Of a stretch of DNA of 42,419 nucleotides, positions 1 to 7,770 are shown in pieces. The notes beneath the pieces are model-generated. The model had not been told where the DNA came from, ran no database searches, and saw only the letters and a list, made by a program, of their open reading frames with translations. Every line of letters begins with the position of its first letter. The first letter of the stretch is position 1. The translations under genes and the position numbers were made by a program. The stretch is from Acidobacteriota bacterium (GTDB lineage: Bacteria > Acidobacteriota > Terriglobia > Bryobacterales > Bryobacteraceae), in the NCBI GenBank assembly GCA_016201205.1, contig JACQDF010000087.1:1-42419 (forward strand), written 5' to 3'.

Positions 1-969
1 GAAGTCTTCGACTTGATGTGGCGCTACGGCGCTCGCGACTACCGCAACATCGGGCACAAGGCGATCTTCGTGGCCAATGCCTACCGTACGCTCGAAGCCA
101 TCGGCTGGCAGCACTCCGAGCCCGTGCTGCGCTCGCTGGCGCTCGGCCTGCTCGACTTCGGCAAGCAGCAGAGCGTGAACGGTTACGCCTTCGAGGATCA
201 GTGCTACGCCGGCAACCTGAAGCGCGTGAAGGAATCGTTCGCACGCTTGCCGGATGGTTGGGTGGCCGAAGACGGAGACGCCGCCGCCACCCGGGGCATC
301 CTGGACACCCTTCGCGCGGCAAAGCCCGAGGAAGCTTGCGCCGACGTTGCCGCCCGCCTGGTGAAAGGCACGGCCAATCAAGGGGCGGTGTGGAATGCGG
401 TGCACCTGGCGGCGGCGGAACTGCGCATGCGCACGCGCAGCCAGGCCATCCTTGGCATTCACACGGTCACCTCGGCCAATGGTCTGCACTACGGATTCCA
501 GGCGGCTTATGATGCACAGATGCGTTTCCTGATTCTGCTGCAAGCCGCCGGCTGGATGAGCCAGTTCCGCAATTATGCGCAGTCGCGCGAGGAGAACTTG
601 CGCTCGTTTCCGATCACGAACCTCGAGCCGAGTGCGGACGATGCGCCGCTGGATCGCGCGCTGGCGGAGATCTTCGCGGGGATTCCGAAGAGCGTGGATG
701 CTTCCGCCTCGCGCATATTGCGCCTGGCTCGGGATCCCGCCGGGCGGCAGGCGTTCATCGCCACTGCGCTTCGGCACACGATAGCGAAGGCGGACGAGGT
801 CCACTACTACAAGTACCTGGCGGCGATGATCGAGGATGTGCCCCTGGTGAGCCCGGAGTGGCAGCCGCACCTGGTGGCGGGCATGGCGTATTACATCAAG
901 GGGTCTCAGGATGCCGAGCCGGCGGCGATGAAACGGGCCAGGGAGGCGTTGAAGGGGCTGGGAGCCTGA
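1..969 (+). CDS. Unrecognised conserved-type protein, 5' partial
   Basis: The frame is open from the first base of the window, so the N-terminus lies outside; the first internal ATG is at 13. About 322 residues are visible. The protein is mostly helical with no signal peptide or membrane segment in the visible part. It contains histidine-bearing stretches such as IGHKAI, GWQHSEP and IHTVTSANGLHYGF. These remind me of a family of uncharacterised proteins of Planctomycetes, Verrucomicrobia and Acidobacteria, but I cannot name a domain. It ends 17 bases from the end of the convergent FecR-like gene, so nothing upstream can be used as context. Function unknown; no role is assigned. That it is a real gene is well supported by its length and codon pattern. 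Confidence 0.75.
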   Translation, partial: EVFDLMWRYGARDYRNIGHKAIFVANAYRTLEAIGWQHSEPVLRSLALGLLDFGKQQSVNGYAFEDQCYAGNLKRVKESFARLPDGWVAEDGDAAATRGILDTLRAAKPEEACADVAARLVKGTANQGAVWNAVHLAAAELRMRTRSQAILGIHTVTSANGLHYGFQAAYDAQMRFLILLQAAGWMSQFRNYAQSREENLRSFPITNLEPSADDAPLDRALAEIFAGIPKSVDASASRILRLARDPAGRQAFIATALRHTIAKADEVHYYKYLAAMIEDVPLVSPEWQPHLVAGMAYYIKGSQDAEPAAMKRAREALKGLGA

Positions 970-986
970 TTTCGCCTGGCCCCGCC

Positions 987-1775
987 TCAATTGTTGGGCG
1001 GCGGAGGCGGTGGCGGTGGCGGTGGCGGCGGATTCCCTTGCGTATCACCCGGCAGCGTCGGACCGCTGCCACCCCCCGGCGAGCCGCCACCCGTGCGGGG
1101 CATCCGCATGATGGTGATGATGGCGTCGGAGAGGCCGCGGAACAGGCGATCGGCGATCAGGCCGCGATCCACACCGCGACGGGCCAAAGGCTCATTCTTG
1201 TGCACCCGCAGGACTTCGCCCGCGTTCAGCAGCTTTTCGTTCCCCGGATGCAGGGTGTGACGCACCGCCACCTGACCCTCCGTCACCGCGATCAGAGTGC
1301 TGTCATCGTCCTCGCTGACAACAACGTCAAACGTGGTTCCGCGGACGGAGATCACCGCGGTCGGTGTCTTAACGCTATTGGGATTGGGCTGCCCGCCGAG
1401 CTTTTCAATGTGGACGCGGATGCGTCCCAGGATCATGTCCACCAGGTCCCTCAGGTTGCCTGGATTGGCCCGGAAGACCACCTTCGAGTTCGGAAACACC
1501 TCGAATGTGCTCCCGTCGGAAACCTGGAGGACGGCGTAGCCGTCGGTTCCGGTGAAGATCATCTGTTGCGGCTGGACGAAATCGCCGATATTGAGAGTCC
1601 AGGGGTACGAATTCTTCAGAACGGAGACTTGGCCATTGAGCTGGGTAACTTTGGCGGCAGCGTTGGAAGGAGAAAAGAACGGGATCTGGGCAGAGCACAC
1701 TCCACCGGCCAAGGCCAAAACGGCCCCGAGAGCCAAGCCGCGATGGACTGCCCGAATCATACGCAACACAAGCAT
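987..1775 (-). CDS. FecR-domain exported protein with polyproline tail
   Basis: The start ATG at 1775 opens a typical signal peptide (MLVLRMIRAV, a hydrophobic Leu/Ala core, then a likely cut after CSA). ATG 1760 is an equally possible start; the frame stays open farther upstream but that part looks non-coding. Residues about 40-190 fit the FecR fold: a VTQLNGQVSVLKN strand, a GDFVQPQQ turn, then FPNSKVVF, TPTAVISVRGTTFDVVV and VAVRHTLHPGNEKLLNAGEVL. The C-terminus is a Gly/Ser/Pro linker followed by about twelve consecutive prolines and NN. Classical FecR proteins are anti-sigma regulators with a cytoplasmic N-terminus. Here a signal peptide replaces that part and no sigma factor is nearby, so a periplasmic or surface structural role is more likely than sigma control. 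It is divergent from the propeller gene at 1931. Confidence 0.8.
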   Translation of the reverse strand: MLVLRMIRAVHRGLALGAVLALAGGVCSAQIPFFSPSNAAAKVTQLNGQVSVLKNSYPWTLNIGDFVQPQQMIFTGTDGYAVLQVSDGSTFEVFPNSKVVFRANPGNLRDLVDMILGRIRVHIEKLGGQPNPNSVKTPTAVISVRGTTFDVVVSEDDDSTLIAVTEGQVAVRHTLHPGNEKLLNAGEVLRVHKNEPLARRGVDRGLIADRLFRGLSDAIITIMRMPRTGGGSPGGGSGPTLPGDTQGNPPPPPPPPPPPPNN

Positions 1776-1930
1776 ATCAGGTCGGATGCCCGGCCGGTTT
1801 CGGCTCGTCACCCGCTCCCTTAACTTGCAGAGCAATTTTAGGGATACCACATTTTCTCGAAAAAGTATATGTCCTTTCAACATTTTTCGGTGTCGGATCG
1901 AGTCCGGCAGAGGATAGAATAGGGACAGCC

Positions 1931-3826
1931 ATGTGTCGCATTGCCACAACCCGGCTTCCCGGCATCCTCCTGGCGCACACGCTTACTATCGGCGGGTTGT
2001 GGGCTCAGACAACAGGCCTCCCCCTGGATTGGCGGCGCATCGGGAACTCTTCGATGGACCTTGCGCTGCCATCGGTGGCCACAGGTCCGGTCAGCCGGGT
2101 CTGGTATGGGCCCGATGGAAGCAGCTTATCCGCGCTGCTGGATGGCAAGCAGATCTGGGAAACCAGCGACTTTGAGAACTGGCAACCGGGCCGTGCGAGG
2201 GCAGTTCCGGAGCGGCTGGCGCCGGCGCGGGTGGATCATCCGCCGGAGGCGGGGGCCCGGATCGAGCGGACCAGCGGAATGGCACGCCGTTTCTATGCGT
2301 TAGGGAGGTTTGTCTACCGCTCTGAAGACGGCGGAGACACCTGGACAAATCTCACCGGTTTCCGCAACCAGTCGATTCTCGGAGACGGGCTGGCGGACCT
2401 GGCGGTCTCGCCTCGTGATCCGGATGAGATAGCGGTCGCCGGCGGATTTGGAGTCTGGCGATCATTGGATGGCGGAGCCACCTGGGCGGGTCTGAACCAG
2501 GGTCTGCCGAACCTGCCCGCTCGCAAGTTGCTGGCCTTGCCGAATGGGCTTCGGGCAACCCGGCTGCTGGCGGCATCCACCTCCGGGGACTTTGAGATCG
2601 AATGGCAGCCGGGGGAGCGAACGTCGTGGCGTGCCGCTCCGGATGCCGTATCAGCCGAAGAGCGGGCGCTGCGACAGCAGCTTTCCACGCAGCTTGGCGT
2701 CCGGATTGAGGCGATCGCCGTCCAGGGCGATTGGATGTACGCGGGCTCGCGGGACGGGCGCCTTTTCGTGTCCCAGAACCGGGGTGAAAGCTGGATGGCG
2801 GCGATCCCGGTGCCCGATGGGGGGGCGATTCAGGCCCTCTATGTCAACCCGAGGAATCCGCTGGCTGCTTTGGCTGTGCTGAAAGCAGGGCCCAGGCTGG
2901 TTCGCACCGTGAATGGCGGTCAATCCTGGGATGACATATCGGGCAATCTGCCGCCCGCGCCGGCCAACGCAGTGACAGCGGATCCCCAATCCGGCTCGAT
3001 CTATGTCGCCACCGGCGCAGGCGTCTTCTACAGCACGACAGACTTGTCCAATCTGACTCCCGTCGCCGGCTGGCGGCAGTTGAGCGGCAACCTGCCGGAG
3101 GCGCAGGCGTTGGACGTCCGCCTGGATGAGACAGCGAATCAGCTCTATGTGCTGCTCGAGGGCTATGGCGTATTCGCGACGATGGCGCCGCACCGGTTGC
3201 GCGAATGGAGTATTGTGAACGCCGCGGACTTCAGCAACCGGCAGGCCGCGCCTGGAAGCCTGTTGAGTATCCTCGGGGCGCGCATTGAGCGCGTCCGCGC
3301 GGGCGAGCTGGCGGTGCCGGTGCTGGGCGCCACCGACCAGGAAACTCAGATTCAGGTGCCGTTTGAGGCGCAAGGCAACACGCTGTCGCTGACGCTGGAG
3401 AGCTCCGGGCTGTCGCGGGCGTTCGGGTTGCCGCTGGCGCAGGTGTCCCCAGCCATCTTCATTGACCGGGACGGCGCCGCGCTGCTGATCGACGCTGACA
3501 GCGGGATGGCGCTGGATGCAGCGAATGCAGCGCGGTCCGGCGCGCGGGTGCAGATTCTGGCGACGGGCCTGGGAGCAGTGAGGCCGGAATGGCCGACGGG
3601 CATTCCCGCCCCGATGGAAAATGCGCCCAGGGTGGCTGCGCCGGTGCGCGTCTTGGTGGATCGCGAGCCGGTCGAGGTGACCCGCGCGACGCTGGCGCCA
3701 GGTTACGTCGGTTTCTACGTCATCGAGATCCAGCTTCCCAGACTGGTGAACGCGGGGCCCGCCGAGCTGTACCTGGAAACGGGTGGCAGGAGCAGCAATC
3801 GGGTGCGGTTGTACCTGGAGCCGTAA
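1931..3826 (+). CDS. Secreted BNR/sortilin-type propeller with Solibacter C-terminal domain (TIGR03437)
   Basis: The 631-residue product starts with a signal peptide (about residues 1-25, ending LWAQ). Residues about 50-420 contain repeated BNR-like blades: YRSEDGGDTWTNL, WRSLDGGATWAGL, FVSQNRGESWMA and RTVNGGQSWDDI, the Asp-box signature of sialidase/sortilin-type beta-propellers. The last ~210 residues match what I know of TIGR03437: IVNAADFS, APGSLLSILGA, a QIQVPFE stretch, an LATGLGAVRP turn and APGYVGFYVIEIQLP. That domain is a lineage marker, named for Solibacter, and has no assigned function. No catalytic sialidase residues are evident, so a binding or scaffolding role outside the cell is more likely. 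A TAGAAT hexamer at 1915-1920 lies just upstream without a clear -35. Confidence 0.85.
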   Translation: MCRIATTRLPGILLAHTLTIGGLWAQTTGLPLDWRRIGNSSMDLALPSVATGPVSRVWYGPDGSSLSALLDGKQIWETSDFENWQPGRARAVPERLAPARVDHPPEAGARIERTSGMARRFYALGRFVYRSEDGGDTWTNLTGFRNQSILGDGLADLAVSPRDPDEIAVAGGFGVWRSLDGGATWAGLNQGLPNLPARKLLALPNGLRATRLLAASTSGDFEIEWQPGERTSWRAAPDAVSAEERALRQQLSTQLGVRIEAIAVQGDWMYAGSRDGRLFVSQNRGESWMAAIPVPDGGAIQALYVNPRNPLAALAVLKAGPRLVRTVNGGQSWDDISGNLPPAPANAVTADPQSGSIYVATGAGVFYSTTDLSNLTPVAGWRQLSGNLPEAQALDVRLDETANQLYVLLEGYGVFATMAPHRLREWSIVNAADFSNRQAAPGSLLSILGARIERVRAGELAVPVLGATDQETQIQVPFEAQGNTLSLTLESSGLSRAFGLPLAQVSPAIFIDRDGAALLIDADSGMALDAANAARSGARVQILATGLGAVRPEWPTGIPAPMENAPRVAAPVRVLVDREPVEVTRATLAPGYVGFYVIEIQLPRLVNAGPAELYLETGGRSSNRVRLYLEP

Positions 3827-3833
3827 TAGAATA

Positions 3834-3857
3834 CGGGGACAGGCCACCCTGTCCCCG
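3834..3857. repeat. Perfect 10-bp hairpin, REP-like
   Basis: CGGGGACAGG (3834-3843) and CCTGTCCCCG (3848-3857) are perfect inverted arms around the loop CCAC, eight bases after the stop codon of the propeller gene. No run of T follows, so an intrinsic terminator is unlikely. Its downstream edge, TGTCCCCGGTTT (3850-3861), recurs exactly at 27369-27380, which suggests a dispersed repeat family. It resembles palindromes mobilised by REP-associated tyrosine transposases, but none is encoded in this window. Confidence 0.6.
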
Positions 3858-3884
3858 GTTTGGCTTGCAGGGTCCCGAGGAACC

Positions 3885-4430
3885 GTGAACATACAACTCA
3901 TTCTCACCAGTGCGCTCCTGCTGGCGGCAGCCGCTCCCGCGCAGGAAAAAAAGCAGCAGATCGAAAAGCTGGCGCCGTATTACCCCACGCCCGAGTTCGT
4001 CGTCGAGAAGATGCTTCAGTTAGGCGGGCTGAAACGCGGCGAGAAGATGTTTGATCTGGGAAGCGGCGACGGCCGCATCGTCATCATGGCCGCCCAGAAA
4101 TTTGGCGCCGATGCCTCCGGAGTCGAGATGGACGACGACCTCTGGAAGCAGAGCACGGCAAAAATCCGCAGTCTCGGGCTGGAGAAAACGGCGCGAATCA
4201 TTCACGGCGACATCTTCCTTCAGAACTACTCGGCTGCGGACTTGATCACCGTGTACCTGCTGCCGAGCTCGAATGACAAGGTCCGCCCGATCCTCGAGAA
4301 GCAGCTCAAGAAAGGGACGCGCATCATCTCGCACGACTTCGAGTTTTCCGGATGGAAGCCGGAGAAGACGGAGACGATCGACGACGACGGCGAGGGGCGG
4401 AGCCACACTTTGTACTTGTATCGACGCTGA
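3885..4430 (+). CDS. Exported SAM-dependent methyltransferase-like protein
   Basis: I chose the GTG at 3885 because GAGG lies four bases upstream and it begins a clean signal peptide (MNIQLILTS, an Ala-rich core, APAQ). The remaining ~160 residues form a class I methyltransferase domain. YYPTPEFVVEKML is followed by motif I, DLGSGDGRIVI, then an acidic VEMDDD at the end of strand 2, GDIFLQNY, and VYLLPSSNDKVRPILEKQL. This order matches small methyltransferases related to the FAM173/ATPSCKMT protein-lysine methyltransferases. Export is odd because SAM is cytoplasmic. The protein may work before export, remain anchored by an uncut helix, or have lost activity. An upstream ATG at 3783 is in frame but overlaps the preceding gene and the hairpin, so I rejected it. 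The target protein is unknown. Confidence 0.8.
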   Translation: MNIQLILTSALLLAAAAPAQEKKQQIEKLAPYYPTPEFVVEKMLQLGGLKRGEKMFDLGSGDGRIVIMAAQKFGADASGVEMDDDLWKQSTAKIRSLGLEKTARIIHGDIFLQNYSAADLITVYLLPSSNDKVRPILEKQLKKGTRIISHDFEFSGWKPEKTETIDDDGEGRSHTLYLYRR

Positions 4431-4476
4431 GCGGGGGCAAGGATGCAGCTCACCGATTGGATCAGCGCTGCTCTTG

Positions 4477-4893
4477 TCAGGTGCTCCGGCTGTGGGCTTC
4501 GCGGAGCCAGGAGAGGAGCTCGGCATCGAGATCTTCGGCGCGCGTGAGTTTGACGCGATGGCCATAGATCGTGGGGGTGATCCGCTGGGTGCGCAGGATG
4601 CGGGGGTGGTTTAGTGGGTGGGAAAGGATAAAGCCGACATGCAGGCCGTCCTTGAGAACGCGGACGCCACCGAAGTGGTGCTTGGAGACGAGGTTGATCG
4701 AGGATTTCACGGCGTCCATGCGGAACGAACCAAAGCTCCGGAGTTTGGCGCTCAACTGTTCAAAGAGAGTTCTCACCTCCGCGGGCTTGCCCTTGAAGTG
4801 GGCGTCGATGGAGACAGGCTGGCAGGAGTGCCACTGGTTCTGTTTGGCGAACTTGCGCTTGCAGGTGGGGCATGGCCAGAGTTTTGTGGGCAT
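4477..4893 (-). CDS. DUF5655 domain protein
   Basis: A 138-residue protein starting at ATG 4893 (MPTKLWPCP). It opens with a small cysteine/histidine cluster, CPTCKRKFAKQNQWHSC, which could bind a metal. Residues about 35-138 match DUF5655: HFKGKPAEVRTLFEQL, VKSSINLVSKHHFGGVRVLKDGLHVGFIL, then HRVKLTRAEDLDAELLSWL. DUF5655 has no settled biochemical role; related folds bind nucleic acid or small molecules, but that is inference. The frame extends 25 codons farther upstream without a better start. There is no clear Shine-Dalgarno sequence. The gene is divergent from the small gene at 4948, with 54 bases between them for both promoters. Confidence 0.75.
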   Translation of the reverse strand: MPTKLWPCPTCKRKFAKQNQWHSCQPVSIDAHFKGKPAEVRTLFEQLSAKLRSFGSFRMDAVKSSINLVSKHHFGGVRVLKDGLHVGFILSHPLNHPRILRTQRITPTIYGHRVKLTRAEDLDAELLSWLREAHSRST

Positions 4894-4947
4894 AGCGTGA
4901 ACCCAATCATGAGCCACGCTACCACGGATGCATGAGGGGAGGTATGC

Positions 4948-5379
4948 ATGGCGAATCGAGTCGAGCAATTCTATAACGTCGATGCTGCTGTCGGCAAAGG
5001 AAAGCAGAACATTCCTGAGGACGTGCTGCTGGTGCGTTTCTTTCTAAGTCAGATCAAGGGCTCCGGAGTTGCCCAGGTGATCGGGTTCAACCCACCGGGC
5101 AGTTTGCCGGTCGTTCCCGCCTGGGATCAGCAGCTCACCGATTGGATCATCGCTTTTCAAAGCGTCATGGCGCCAACCACCAGGGTTCCGGTCGACGGCA
5201 TCGTGGATTCGGCGCGCGGAACCTCCTCTCAAAGGAGCACGATCACGAAGAGTATTTACACCATCGCGCTGCTGAACAACGCCTACCGGACGAACCAGAA
5301 GCAATCCCATGCCGCTCTGTGGCTGGATCCACGAGTCCCGCCCACGCTGCGAAAGGCGTTGCTCGACAATGTCCGATAG
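4948..5379 (+). CDS. Small peptidoglycan-binding-like protein, function unknown
   Basis: A 143-residue protein with a strong ribosome site (GGGGAGG at about 4936-4942). It has no signal peptide or membrane helix. VGKGKQNIPEDVLLVRFFLSQ, DWIIAFQSVM and VPVDGIVDS have the spacing of peptidoglycan-binding-domain proteins, where an IP-x-DV-x-LVQ helix is followed by I-x-x-FQ and VDGxVDxxT. I make that comparison by motif only. Without a signal peptide, access to the wall is unexplained. The segment coding QLTDWI carries a near-identical copy of a 19-base piece found in the gap before the DUF5655 gene (4446-4464). It stands alone, 21 bases ahead of the CorA-like gene, and may share its transcript. 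Confidence 0.65.
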   Translation: MANRVEQFYNVDAAVGKGKQNIPEDVLLVRFFLSQIKGSGVAQVIGFNPPGSLPVVPAWDQQLTDWIIAFQSVMAPTTRVPVDGIVDSARGTSSQRSTITKSIYTIALLNNAYRTNQKQSHAALWLDPRVPPTLRKALLDNVR

Positions 5380-5400
5380 GGCCCGATTATAATCAATCCG

Positions 5401-7074
5401 ATGGCTCCGTCGAAAAGTCCCGATGTCGGCGTGCTTCATTTGCACACTTACTTCCTGTTTCCCTTTTCGATCGACAAGCGGGCGGTGAAGGACCGGCATC
5501 CGGAGGTGTGGTCGCGCCACACGCACTGGATGGACGGGCTGGACGATTGGCTGGCGGCGGGTCCGCGAAGCGGAGAGCCGGGTGTGGCCGCGGAGCTCGG
5601 GCCCTGGCGCCGCGCGGCTTACAGCCGGTTTGACCTGGACTCGCCCGCCTATCAGGACATGGTGTTCTTCCACCCTTTCGTGCGGCGCGTTTTTTTTGAC
5701 ACGGCGGAAGCTTCCGCTTCCGCCGAAAGCCTGTTGCGCTGTTATCGGATTCCGCTGGAAGGCAGACGCCTGTGGTTCACCGTGGACGACGTAAAACAGC
5801 GCTCGGCCAAGGTGCAGGTGACGGACCTGCGCCTGTTCCTGTACGCCAACGGAATCGGCATTCTCAGCATCGGCATCGAGGGATTCCGGCTTTCCGTCGC
5901 TCAGGCGCTGTGGATCAACGAGACGATGCGGAAGGTGTACCCGTCGTCGCAGCGCCAGCTTCGCGAAGGCCGCTTTCCGCGGCGGATGGGCTTCACGCTC
6001 GAGCGCGACGGCGTCGAGCGGACGCTGGTGGAAGAGCGCTTTGAAGACTGCGCCGGCATGAGCGGCTTCCTTCCCCCGCTCTCCAGGACGATCACCTCGT
6101 TGCTGTACTTTGCCGACTACCAGAAGGAAGATTTCGAGCCGGTCCTTGACGAACGGATGATCGTCTACACCTACGCCGCCCTCGATCCGGCGACCCTGCC
6201 GGATGACTATATCTCCTCGGAAGACTGCCAGATTCTGCTCAGCCGGTTCCTCTACGTGGACCGGGGCGGCGCCGGCTATCGCTACGAGCGGCAGTTCGTC
6301 CGCGAGCAGATGCTGCGGCAGATCTACACGCGATGGGCGCACCAGGGAACCTACTATGGGGCCACCAGCTACAGCAGCATCACCGTATGTGTCGGCAACT
6401 TTGACTGCGATGAGCACGAGTTGCGGGAAGGGTTTCTGATTCACCGCATGTTCGATGGCCGCTACTACCTGATGGCCATGGTGGCGCTCTTCTATCGCGC
6501 GACTCTGCTGCATTTCGCTGAGGTCAGCGCGCAGGTCTCCAAGGTGCTCTACCTCGACCAGCAGGACGACAAGCTGTCGATCGAGAACATCAAACTGGCG
6601 AACGATCTCCGCGCTGAGTTTCTTCACTTCGCCAACTACTGGTACTTCGACGAGCTGGCCAACAAAGACGAGGAGATCGAGCACTTCATGCTGATGTGCC
6701 GCGAGTACCGCACCGACGTCATGAAAAACGACATTGAAGAAGAGGTCGAGAAGCTCAACGCGTCGCTGCATAATTACTTTCAGTTCCGGAACACCGAAGC
6801 GGTGAACCGGCTGGCGATGCTCAGCCTCATCCTCGGCGCGGGAGCGGTTCTGACGGGGTTCTTCGGGATGAACTTCGGGCGCGAGTTCGGCAAGCTGTTC
6901 TTTGAAGCGGATCCACGAGCGCCATGGGTCCACTACCTCGCGGTCTGGAGCGTCATGTTGATGGCCTTCGGCGCGCTGCTGTTCGGGGCGTTCGTGGTGG
7001 TGGCGAACTGGCAGGATTACAGGCAGATTCTGACGTTTCGCCGGCAGGGAGGCAACCGGAGCGGGAAAGGATAG
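5401..7074 (+). CDS. CorA-like divalent cation channel/transporter with divergent cytoplasmic domain
   Basis: A 557-residue protein. Only the C-terminus is hydrophobic: one helix around residues 470-488 (LAMLSLILGAGAVLTGFF), then GMNFG at 489-493, then a second helix (about 512-538) and a short charged tail. The GMN tripeptide after the first of two C-terminal helices is the signature of the CorA/Mrs2/ZntB family, whose pentamers conduct Mg2+, Co2+ or Zn2+ across the inner membrane. A long charged helix before it (KNDIEEEVEKLNASLHNYFQ) matches the CorA stalk helix. The other ~450 residues are much longer than in E. coli CorA (316 in total) and not recognisable to me. The start ATG has no strong ribosome site. 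The ion is not predictable from sequence. Confidence 0.75.
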   Translation: MAPSKSPDVGVLHLHTYFLFPFSIDKRAVKDRHPEVWSRHTHWMDGLDDWLAAGPRSGEPGVAAELGPWRRAAYSRFDLDSPAYQDMVFFHPFVRRVFFDTAEASASAESLLRCYRIPLEGRRLWFTVDDVKQRSAKVQVTDLRLFLYANGIGILSIGIEGFRLSVAQALWINETMRKVYPSSQRQLREGRFPRRMGFTLERDGVERTLVEERFEDCAGMSGFLPPLSRTITSLLYFADYQKEDFEPVLDERMIVYTYAALDPATLPDDYISSEDCQILLSRFLYVDRGGAGYRYERQFVREQMLRQIYTRWAHQGTYYGATSYSSITVCVGNFDCDEHELREGFLIHRMFDGRYYLMAMVALFYRATLLHFAEVSAQVSKVLYLDQQDDKLSIENIKLANDLRAEFLHFANYWYFDELANKDEEIEHFMLMCREYRTDVMKNDIEEEVEKLNASLHNYFQFRNTEAVNRLAMLSLILGAGAVLTGFFGMNFGREFGKLFFEADPRAPWVHYLAVWSVMLMAFGALLFGAFVVVANWQDYRQILTFRRQGGNRSGKG

Positions 7075-7106
7075 TCATCCGTGGCGCGAGTTCGCTGCGA
7101 ATTCAC

Positions 7107-7135
7107 TTGACCGGGCACAAATGGTGCGATACCCA
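7107..7135 (+). promoter_or_regulatory. Weak candidate promoter of the DUF1080 gene
   Basis: TTGACC (7107-7112) stands 17 bases before TACCCA (7130-7135). The -35 is good and the -10 poor. Transcription would begin at about 7142-7144, at the ATG itself, and no Shine-Dalgarno sequence precedes that ATG. Confidence 0.25.
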
Positions 7136-7143
7136 TAGTAAAC

Positions 7144-7770
7144 ATGCGTATCCTCTTGTTATTTCTTGCAGGAACAGCTCTCGGCGTCGAACCAGGCTTT
7201 GTTTCCCTGTTCGATGGAAAAACACTGAACGGCTGGCGGTTGATGCGCGGCCAGGGTCCCGGCTACGTCGTACAGGACGGCATCCTCGTCTGCCCGGCTG
7301 ACGGAGGCGGCAACCTCTTTACGGAAAAAGAATTCGCCAATTTCGTTTTCCGCTTCGAGTACAAGCTGTCGGCGGGCGGCAACAATGGCGCCGGCATTCG
7401 CGCCCCACTGGAAGGGGACACCGCTTATCAGGGCATGGAGATCCAGATCCTGGACGATCAGCACGAAAAATATAAAGGCCGCATCAAGCCGGAGCAGCAC
7501 ACCGGCTCGATTTATGACGTCTTCCCGGCGCGCACCGGCTTTCAGAAGCCGGCGGGCGAATGGAACGAAGAGGAGATCACCGCCAACGGCAGCCGCATCA
7601 CCGTCAAGCTGAACGGAGTGGTCCTCATCGACGCCGACCTGAACAACGTGCAGGAGCCACTTGTGCTGAAGAAGCATCCGGGCCTGCGCCGCCCGAGCGG
7701 ACACGCCGGGTTTCTGGGCCACGGCACGCTGGTCGAGTTTCGCAACATCCGCATCCGGCCGCTACCCTGA
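7144..7770 (+). CDS. Secreted DUF1080 protein (3-keto-disaccharide hydrolase-like)
   Basis: A 208-residue protein with a short signal peptide ([14 protein letters not shown]). [14 protein letters not shown] is the hallmark opening of DUF1080 domains, followed by [71 protein letters not shown] and GHAGFLGHG. The whole mature chain is one jelly-roll domain. DUF1080 proteins are abundant in Planctomycetes, Bacteroidetes and Acidobacteria. Some characterised members hydrolyse 3-keto-glycosides in the periplasm, so a role in breakdown of oxidised sugars is likely, though no sugar-oxidising partner is adjacent. The 3' end overlaps the end of mutM by nine bases on the opposite strand. Confidence 0.88.
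   Translation: MRILLLFLAGTALGVEPGFVSLFDGKTLNGWRLMRGQGPGYVVQDGILVCPADGGGNLFTEKEFANFVFRFEYKLSAGGNNGAGIRAPLEGDTAYQGMEIQILDDQHEKYKGRIKPEQHTGSIYDVFPARTGFQKPAGEWNEEEITANGSRITVKLNGVVLIDADLNNVQEPLVLKKHPGLRRPSGHAGFLGHGTLVEFRNIRIRPLP

Noticed and set aside
858..1823. Long plus-strand open frame across the FecR-like gene.
   Set aside because: It is the antisense frame of a real gene with signal peptide and FecR motifs; high GC produces such frames throughout the window.
3834..3857. Intrinsic terminator for the propeller gene.
   Set aside because: The hairpin is strong but no T-run follows, and its edge is repeated elsewhere in the window.
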